Below are positions 56,801 to 64,000 of a stretch of 64,000 bases of DNA, piece by piece (position 1 is the first letter of the stretch; each line of letters starts with the position of its first letter). The translations under genes and the position numbers were made by a program. The stretch is taken from assembly GCF_014633365.1 (NCBI RefSeq), contig NC_068350.1, forward strand, positions 1,121,001 to 1,185,000. Direction: 5' to 3'. The stretch comes from Diospyros lotus (taxonomy: Eukaryota > Streptophyta > Magnoliopsida > Ericales > Ebenaceae). The notes under the pieces are model-generated. The model saw only the letters and a list, made by a program, of their open reading frames with translations. It did not search any database and had not been told where the DNA came from.

Positions 56801-58536
56801 CAATAGTCTTCCTTTTTGAACAATTGATTTGAGATATTTAGATTCATCTTTTTTAGGAATAGATTGTTTTGCAAATCTCACAACAACATTATCTGCACTT
56901 CTACTTTTCATTAACTTCACATTCCATAGATTAAGTTTTCAGTCTGCTCTACTTAAGGCCATTAGATTCTAAGGTGTCCAATAATTTTGAGCTTGACATT
57001 TACATTTTCTTGTCTTATCCACCAAGACAATATTGTTTTTAAATAACGTACACCAATTCCCTCTTCTTTTATGTGTTTTATAAGTTTATCCATCACAAGA
57101 GCAAAGAGGTAAGGGCTTAGTTAAGATCCTTGATATAATCCAATTGTAATTGGGAATGTCTCATCATCATCTTCACAAGTCCCGACATACATTTTTGCTT
57201 AATGATACATGTTTCTGATAACATGTATCTAAGCAATCTGAATTCCTTTCTTCTCTAAAACCTTCACAAGACTTCAATGGAAACTTCGTCATATGCTTTT
57301 GCAAAGCCTATACGCCATATCCAGAACTTTCTGATTATCTCCAGACCTTTTCATTAGATGTCTTAGTAAGTAGATAATTTCCATAGTTGACCTACTAGGT
57401 ATAACTTCGAATTGGTTTTCAAAGATCTTGGCTTCTCATCTTAACCTTTAGTCTATCACCCTTTTTCTGAAGTTTCATAGAAAGTAGTTAACTAGAGTGC
57501 TGTTTCTCTGTTTGTTAGGCATCTTCTTCAATTTAAGAACCACATTAAGTAAATTGTTTAACCACAAAATTCTCTGATACATAGAAGCATTTTCATGCTT
57601 CTATTGATATATTAGTGGCCCAATTGCTCATGTGGGGTATGGCTTCTCTATATGCTCATGTATGTACAGGAATAATAAATAAAACAGTGACAAAAAAAGA
57701 TATCTACTTATTATTTCTTGCTTTCCCTAGCATTAATTTGTTCAGAAAAGCGGTTGCATTAAATTAAGTTATACACCCAAATATGTCCTAGTTTCATTTT
57801 TTACATATTAGTTTATAAGGCACAAATGGCATCTATATTTCAGGACTAGCTTTATTTCAGAGGCGTAGACAATCTCCTAAAATATATGAAGGATGTTTAG
57901 AGGCTCCCGAGGAGCGGATTCAAGAGGCTACTGCTTTTCATCCATTTGCTGAAGCTGCCTATACGGTTTTTATCATGAAGCATCTTTAAATAATCTTTGT
58001 TAGTGCTGATTGATGGCAACTACAAATTGAAATGGCATATGTTTCAGGGTCTATTACTTGATATTGGAAGAAATCCTATACTGTTTGCTTGTGCATGGCT
58101 CTATAGGCAAGGAATTTTGACCCCCTGGACTCGTAACAGGTTGCTTTGCTAACCTATCAAGCTTCTTGCACGGTCATTTATATAAAACTGGAATGCTAAA
58201 TTTGTTGTCAAAGTCCATTCAGTAAGATTTATATATAATTCGTTTTTTTTTTGGTTCTTGCTCTCTGTCTCTCTCAATTCTTTTCTTTATTCTATTCTTT
58301 CTATGTAATTGACAAGAAAAACCCTGTCTTCAGGTGTGTGCCAGTGTAAACAGATTTGAAAACCTGGTCTTCGAAAGTTCCCCTCTTCCTTTTCTGCCAG
58401 ATGTGGTATTTATGATTCCTATTTTTATAGGCGCCCTGTACTTGAAGGTGACAACTGGTGGAGAGGTCATGCAGCTGCATTTTTGAAATATGCCAACTTA
58501 TCTCCAGAGGCACTTCGGAGAGGGCGAGTAAATCAG
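50849..58536 (+). CDS. sn-1 diacylglycerol lipase-like membrane protein, N-terminal half (partial, seven exons)
   Basis: Exons are 50849-51136, 54054-54192, 55413-55632, 55723-55823, 57844-57965, 58048-58139 and 58431-58536. All introns are GT-AG and the phases join without stops to give 356 residues. Four hydrophobic segments lie in the first half: about residues 14-40, 44-70, 105-127 and 154-173. The RRR region around FQRRRQSPK, the AEAAYTG block, LFACAWLYRQGILTPWTRNRRP and DNWWRGHAAAFLKYANLS follow. This layout of four membrane spans before a class-3 lipase fold is known from animal DAG lipases and from a plant family of alpha/beta hydrolases. I recall the plant wording but cannot confirm a locus. 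The family releases a fatty acid from diacylglycerol at membranes. The catalytic GxSxG exon and the rest are not seen up to 64000, so the gene either has a very long intron with transposons or is broken. Introns 1 and 4 hold LINE fragments. Confidence 0.8.
52245..52700 (+). mobile_element. RTE LINE 3' fragment in intron 1 of the lipase-like gene
   Basis: It matches the 3' part of the LINE from about 34060 to its end: gactgtaagaccatctttctt, tggcttagaatgttgggcgg, ggtttagatatgtgagaaa, ctagaattcatgtagttgac, and a tail of gttgttgtcgttgc. It is strongly mutated and 5'-truncated. Confidence 0.85.
56330..57570 (-). mobile_element. RTE LINE fragment, minus strand, in intron 4 of the lipase-like gene
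   Basis: On the minus strand it covers the RT middle to near the 3' end: 57220-57180 matches the K.MY block of RT, about 57110-57040 the VMDKLIKHIK region, and 56640-56480 the block matching gatgagaatgttaagatgga at about 34145-34230. It is diverged by substitutions and indels and has no frame. Confidence 0.8.
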
Positions 58537-59518
58537 GTTAGTTTGGAGTTAATGGCATTGTATGATCTACTCATCTCACATGTTACAAATTTATCTGGAA
58601 ACTTTTGCTTGTATCAGGCATGCATGAAGGCCTGAATTTCATTCATAATGGAATTTAGGACACCTTACCTAATCATTTGTCGATTCAATTATTATTGCAT
58701 GGATAGCTTTAGAATATGTAAAAGTGATGCACAAATTATAATTAATTCTCTAAAATGCATGCATGCGTGTCTGGTTTAAGATCCATATAACCTGTGACTG
58801 TGCCATGCTCCAATGACTCTAGAATGGCATCTCATCTAAATTACTTAATTGGTGCCAATTTATACTAATACTTCCTGAATATAACAAAAATTGATGCGTG
58901 TAAATTCGTCAAACATGCTTATTATTCAGTCTGAAATATTGAATTTGAAGGTGTTCAGTGCTATGAGCACAAGGTATTTCACATGGATGTCCATAATTCC
59001 TCATGGAAAATCACTTGGCGCCCTTTCATTTCTCGTCAGATGGGCACTGTTAATTTATAAAACAATATTTTAGGCATAAAAAGTTGTAACCACAGCTTTA
59101 GATTGTATTTGAAAGACTAAAATGCCTTTTCTACCCTTAAATTAAATTATCATCTTTTTTCTTAATTCCCTCTTCCAGTTTCTTTCCAACCAACAGCTGT
59201 GTTCATTACTTCTGAATTACAGTGTTATGACCATTGTGGTGTATGATTCCATGGCCCATGGCTGCAGGTTGGAGCTGGTAATCACACTATTTTTTCCTTT
59301 TCCTTTTCTTTTTCCTGTTAGGTGTGACCTGCAATGCTATGGAGAACATTCTGCCATGGCTACTACCAACACCATCCTTGTGTGCCCTCTACAAGAAGAG
59401 TTGAAGAAACTGAAGTGGTTTAAACCAAAGTTGGAACTTCCAACACCGTCATCCACCTTGCAGCTCAAAGCATCCTCCAACACAATAATCTCTCTCTCTC
59501 TCATCCACTTTTTGTTTT
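58537..59518. other. Non-coding stretch after the last seen lipase exon
   Basis: I looked for the next lipase exon (a hydrophobic VVVLH-type strand) and found none. An open stretch at 59227-59664 crosses into the transposon at 59519 and reads as low-complexity, so it is not called. Confidence 0.5.
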
Positions 59519-60445
59519 GGCCAAAATGCCAATTTACCCCTGGACTATATGCCAATTTCCAGTTTAGTACCTATCCATTTTTATTGTGGTGTCACAATTG
59601 GGTACTTGAACTTTCAAAACCATCCCAATTTAGAACCTGCCATCATACAACCATTAGTCATTAACTGCCGTTATGGGTATGAAATTGATCCTTTTTTTAA
59701 AAGTTTTAAGTATTAAATTGACCTAATTTTTTTACTTATATGAAAATCTGGATTATCTAGCTTTAAATTTTTACCATATTATTTTATTTTGCTTATTTTT
59801 TTCACAATTAAGTAGCTGGAACTAGCAAAATTTAAATTATAGAGGTATAATTTATTTAATAATATATAATATATATTTAATATTATATTAAATATATAAT
59901 ATTAATATAGTTAAAAATATAATATTAAATATCTTTAATCTATTATCTATACTTGGACCATTTATGATATATGTACTCAGATTTGAATTCGGATTAAGGT
60001 AATCAAATTCATGTTTAATATTGGACCCAATTAAACAGACTAAAATCTGGTTCATTGACAAGACTAGGTAGGCAAATCACCTCTCAAATTACACAACTCT
60101 AGATTTAGATGTAGGTTTAGTCTTATAATCTGTAATTTGAACATGGCATGTTCCTATTACTTAATTGTGAAAAAGAGAAGCAAAATGAAAATAACTTGGT
60201 AAAAATTTAGTGCTAAATAATTCAAATTTTCGTATGAGTAAAAATTGGGTCTGTTTAATTCCTAACCTTTCAATTTCATACCCACCTTGAGTCAACCGTT
60301 TTTGACTAAAGGTGGTTAACAGTTAACTGATGATGGGTGCTAAGTTGGGGCAAAAAAAGGATATGTGATAAACTGATCCAAGAAAAAGGATAGGTATTAA
60401 ACTTGACATTGGTGTATAGTACAAGGGGAAAATTGACCTTTAGCC
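59519..60445. mobile_element. Mutator-type non-autonomous element with perfect 9-bp target repeat
   Basis: The ends are ggccaaaatgccaatttacc and, inverted, ggctaaaggtcaattttccc. Similarity runs about 65 bp inward on each side to acctatcc. The 9-bp repeat ttttgtttt lies at 59510-59518 and 60446-60454. It is 927 bp, AT-rich and has no transposase frame. Long terminal repeats with a 9-bp target duplication are diagnostic for the Mutator superfamily. Confidence 0.92.
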
Positions 60446-60454
60446 TTTTGTTTT

Positions 60455-63400
60455 TGATAGGTGCAATAAGTGCTTATATGGAGAGCATTTTGGGTTTCAA
60501 TGTTCCAACACCACAGTCCTTTCTGAGGTTCAAACTCCCCCATCCCCCATTCTCTGTCGACCAAGCTTTCTCCTCACCTCCACCATACCCCCAACCTCAT
60601 CTCACCTACCAGTGCCCACTACACACATGAACATGCAAAATCTATGCACCTTGTGTGTGTGTGTGTTGACAACATAGATTACTCTTTGTTTTACATTTTG
60701 AAACCATTCTCATGCTCATTTTTACTGGTTTCTCATATGCTACGTATCCCAATGATTTATCAAAATCAATACTCATTCATAGAACATCAAATGCATTTCA
60801 TCAGAAAACCAGTACATATTCATTCCCTAATTGTAAACTAAGTTCAGCATAATATTTTTACAACCCTTCTCCTTTTCAACCACAAAATGACTAGCAAGCT
60901 ACACAACCCAAAACAGTACATCGTATCAATTGAATTACAGCAAAAATGTAAGCATGCTACTCGTGGCTGTACATCCACATTGGGTGAGCCTACACCCATC
61001 CCTTGGTTGCCTCATCACCTTCCGGGCCATCTGAAATTTTAGCACACACATGACCTGAAGCTCAGCGAGATCATATACACACACATCCAAAAATCATTCT
61101 TTATGCAGGACTCGGTACCTTTTTCCCATGGCCACTAGGCTAACCACATTCCACTCTCCATGATTTTTTAACCCCTAGGGATAGCCTCCACAGGGTTTTA
61201 GGACCAAGTCATCTCTAGAGAGGATCACAAAACCAAGCCTAAGTCCTCATTCACATAGCCCATAAATTCATGTTTGCATCACAATGAGTACAAATATGCA
61301 CAATAGCCATGCAAACATGATGCTCAATGCCATGTACATGGGATGAAGGATGATCTTACCAAATAATGCAAAGAAGAAGGTGAAACCTCAAGCTCAAGCC
61401 TCTCAAGTTTGGGCACATCAGCTCTTCGCTGAGCTTTTCTGCAACATTAGTAGCCACAAGTGTGCATGCACCCATGCACTCTTTTCACTTTACACCAAAG
61501 TTCCCTCTCCCCCTAGTGTTTAACACCACTCAAGCACAACACACAAACACAACAACTCACAACACCACACACTAAAACACTGAACATACAACCAGCTCTC
61601 ACATACCAAAGGAAAGGCACAAAGTCTATCCGTTATAACTCTTGTATGGGCATCAAGGAGAGGCTTGTAAATACACTAATTTGCCCTTGAAACCTTTCGA
61701 CTTTCCATCCCCTCAGTGGTAATTTTTACATGGATATTTTCTTCTCAGCTTTGTCTTGGAAACTCTTTTCCATGATATGCACCTCCTGTTGAAGCTTATC
61801 ATCCAACTCTCAGTGTTTCCTCCTCAACTTTCTAACTGGTTTCTGTAGCCCATATTCCCTCGTTATGCACACTACAAACATGCACGCACTAAGCTCACTC
61901 CATCAGCCAACAAAATTTTGACATCTAGGCCTTCAACCAGCTGGGTTTCTTAGGTGTTCCATTCTTTTCTGAAGCTGGATCCATGCATACTTGTTGCATG
62001 CTAATAGGCTACATGGCCCACACCAGGCCCTTTGATTTTGTAATGACTTAATAAGTTGGTCTGTGACATCCCGGAGTGGGTGTGTGATTCATGAAGGAAC
62101 CAACTAGATTGATGTCAGTGGATCCAGTGGGGTGCTAACCTGCTGACAAAGAAGATGCTCTGGCATCTTCTTGGTGAGAATGCTGGTGTCAAGGGAGTAA
62201 GGCAACAACATGCTATAGGGCATGGCTGATTTTCCATCTTTTAATGTAAAGTAAGGATGCATCCATCTATAACCTTGCATCAACAACAATACTTGTAATG
62301 AGAGGATAAACCCTACAAAGCCCTAACTGGTTAAACACATGGTTAATAGGAAGATAAACTACATATGAATCACAAACCACCCACTAAAGGGAAAAACTTG
62401 AGATCATGCATAAACCATGTAAACATGTGTGTATCATTGTGTGTGGGAAGACAATCCCATCACATGCATCAAAATTAAAACTATACCAGGGTCCAAAAAT
62501 ATGTTATTGTCCTACAAAGTATAGACGTCTACTAAAATATTGACTGGAGGGTAGGACTAAGCTATACACCCTACCATGTCAGGGCTGCCAGTGGAAGGAT
62601 TGGCAAAATCTCCAAAAGGATCTAAAAGATGATACATGCTACGTGGTATTAGTCTCAAGGACACAATTAATAGATATGTTTACTATGACACTAGCGAGAG
62701 AGAGATGAATTGCAATGGAGTTTAGTTATATAAATTCGTGATTTGCAAGGGAGCACAACTTAAAAAAAATATGGCTGATGCTACAAAGCTGAGGAGAAGG
62801 CTAAGAAGCCCATGAGATGCCTCATGTGCACCCTTTGCCTGTAAAAGAGCTTGAGCTGGGAGAATGATTAGTTTCTTCCAACATTTATGCTTGTTCATGA
62901 AAGTGTTTTGAGTATGGGTGTTGTTTTGCTGTCTTGAGTGTGCTTTCCAGTGAGCTGAGTTGGTGTGTGAGAGCTTGATTGCATTGTGCTGGTGTATTAT
63001 GCTTAATGTACTCAAGCTTGCTAACAGAGCTCGTTGCTGCATTTCTGTTCTTAAGTGGCTTGGCTTGTGTTGGTGGATGCTCTAGCTATCATTGCATCTG
63101 TGGTAAGGTCACCTATCATTCGTACATGTGCACATCATGAGTGTATTGGCTAGTTTGCATGAGTTGTGATTTGCATGTGGTATGAGGTGTATGTGATGTT
63201 TATGTTGAAATATGTCATATGTCATAGTGTCATTTATCCATTTCAGTGTATAAAACATGAATAACACAGGGAATCATTAATTACATCAATCAGTAATCTA
63301 TCATCAATGTTATAGTCATCTCAGTAGGTGTTTCTTTATAGCTCATGCATTCACAATGGATACAGGGACCATAGGATCATGCCTGGGTCCTATCCCACAA

Positions 63401-64000
63401 GAACCTGGTGGAGTCACTGAGATGCACCTGACCTATTCCCCTACAGTTGGGCACAATGGTCCCATGTCATATCACATAACCACATGCTAACACCATAAAA
63501 TAAATATTTTGGTGTTTCTCAATGTAACAATTTTTCAATCCATGTTTTTAATTTATTTGAGTAATTCTTGATGTCATATATATCAAATAACAATTGAGAA
63601 AATATAATATTATGTTAAAACATTTCACAATCATGCATGGGAATGACTTTTCAAAACATACATATCACTGGATAACCATTTGCCTGATCCTTGTGCTATG
63701 TTATCCCACAGGAGAGTTCCACAATAATCATTAACCTGAATCATTATAATAACTTTACATCGATATACTCTATTTATTAGAAAAATCTAACCTAAGGCAT
63801 TCTACTGATCTTTCTGTCATTTTTGGAACTTAGGGGGGTCTTTTCTATCATTTTTGAAGCTTTATTGGCTTTTCTATAATTTCTAGAAACTTGAAGATTT
63901 TCTGTAATTTTTAGACATGTAAAGGGTTTTTTTTTGTAATTTGCAACTAACCAAAAATTTAAGGGCCATTTTTTGATAATTTTTGAAAAATTAGGGGTTC
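60455..64000. other. Unresolved repetitive-looking region
   Basis: No convincing gene is seen. 60960-61700 and 62700-63480 have the texture of long gypsy LTRs. 61320-61380 on the minus strand and 63100-63150 on the plus strand share a gtaag(a/g)tca and tgtacatg pattern. tgtgacatcccgg at 62062 resembles an LTR terminus. (GT)n lies at 60651-60666. Small open frames on both strands here are not supported. Base composition becomes very AT-rich after 63500. Confidence 0.4.

Noticed and set aside
59222..59280. Possible eighth lipase exon after ttacag
   Set aside because: The translation has no resemblance to the lipase strand expected after residue 356, and there is no good donor in phase.
62104..63042. 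Minus-strand frames of 61 and 106 codons
   Set aside because: No recognisable domain, low complexity, in a repetitive setting. Not enough to call a gene.

Overview
This is nuclear DNA of a flowering plant, most likely a eudicot. It is AT-rich, its host genes have many introns with GT-AG splice sites, and every recognisable host protein is closest in my memory to a plant family. The species cannot be told from the sequence. No bacterial-type operon, CRISPR array, rRNA or tRNA gene is visible.

Layout. (1) 1-5.1 kb: the last two exons of a trithorax-type (ATX1/ATX2-like) histone methyltransferase, then a 3' flank rich in short repeats. (2) 5.1-29.8 kb: a nest of retrotransposons. A minus-strand RTE-type LINE (about 5.1-11.05 kb) carries Copia-1 (with a solo LTR inside it) and a SINE, and is cut off by the 5' LTR of Copia-2. 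Copia-2 holds another solo LTR and is fused at about 14.4 kb to a minus-strand Gypsy element. The Gypsy carries Copia-3 (itself holding a 2.3-kb solo Gypsy LTR) and Copia-4 (inside the Gypsy LTR). All four Copia elements lie on the plus strand and all carry premature stops. (3) 29.8-35.2 kb: a decayed second copy of the region around the ATX exons, rearranged and carrying a full-length RTE LINE with a 13-bp target duplication. (4) 37-48 kb: a complete six-exon gene for a GOT1/SFT2-like Golgi membrane protein (134 residues), whose introns hold a SINE, a PIF/Harbinger-type element, a TRIM, LINE pieces and solo LTRs. (5) 50.5-58.5 kb: seven exons (356 residues) of an sn-1 diacylglycerol-lipase-like membrane protein. 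The catalytic exons were not found before the window ends. (6) 59-64 kb: a Mutator-type terminal-inverted-repeat element with a perfect 9-bp target duplication, then unresolved repetitive sequence.

The host genes (chromatin methylation, ER-Golgi traffic, lipid hydrolysis) show no shared pathway and look like chance neighbours. The main content is the order of transposition events. Target duplications and restored reading across insertion points allow that order to be read in unusual detail. I found no convincing undescribed biological system. The most useful leads are the duplicated ATX tail with its paralogue-specific insertions, one solo-LTR family caught twice with perfect target duplications, and the diacylglycerol-lipase gene with a very long or missing 3' half.
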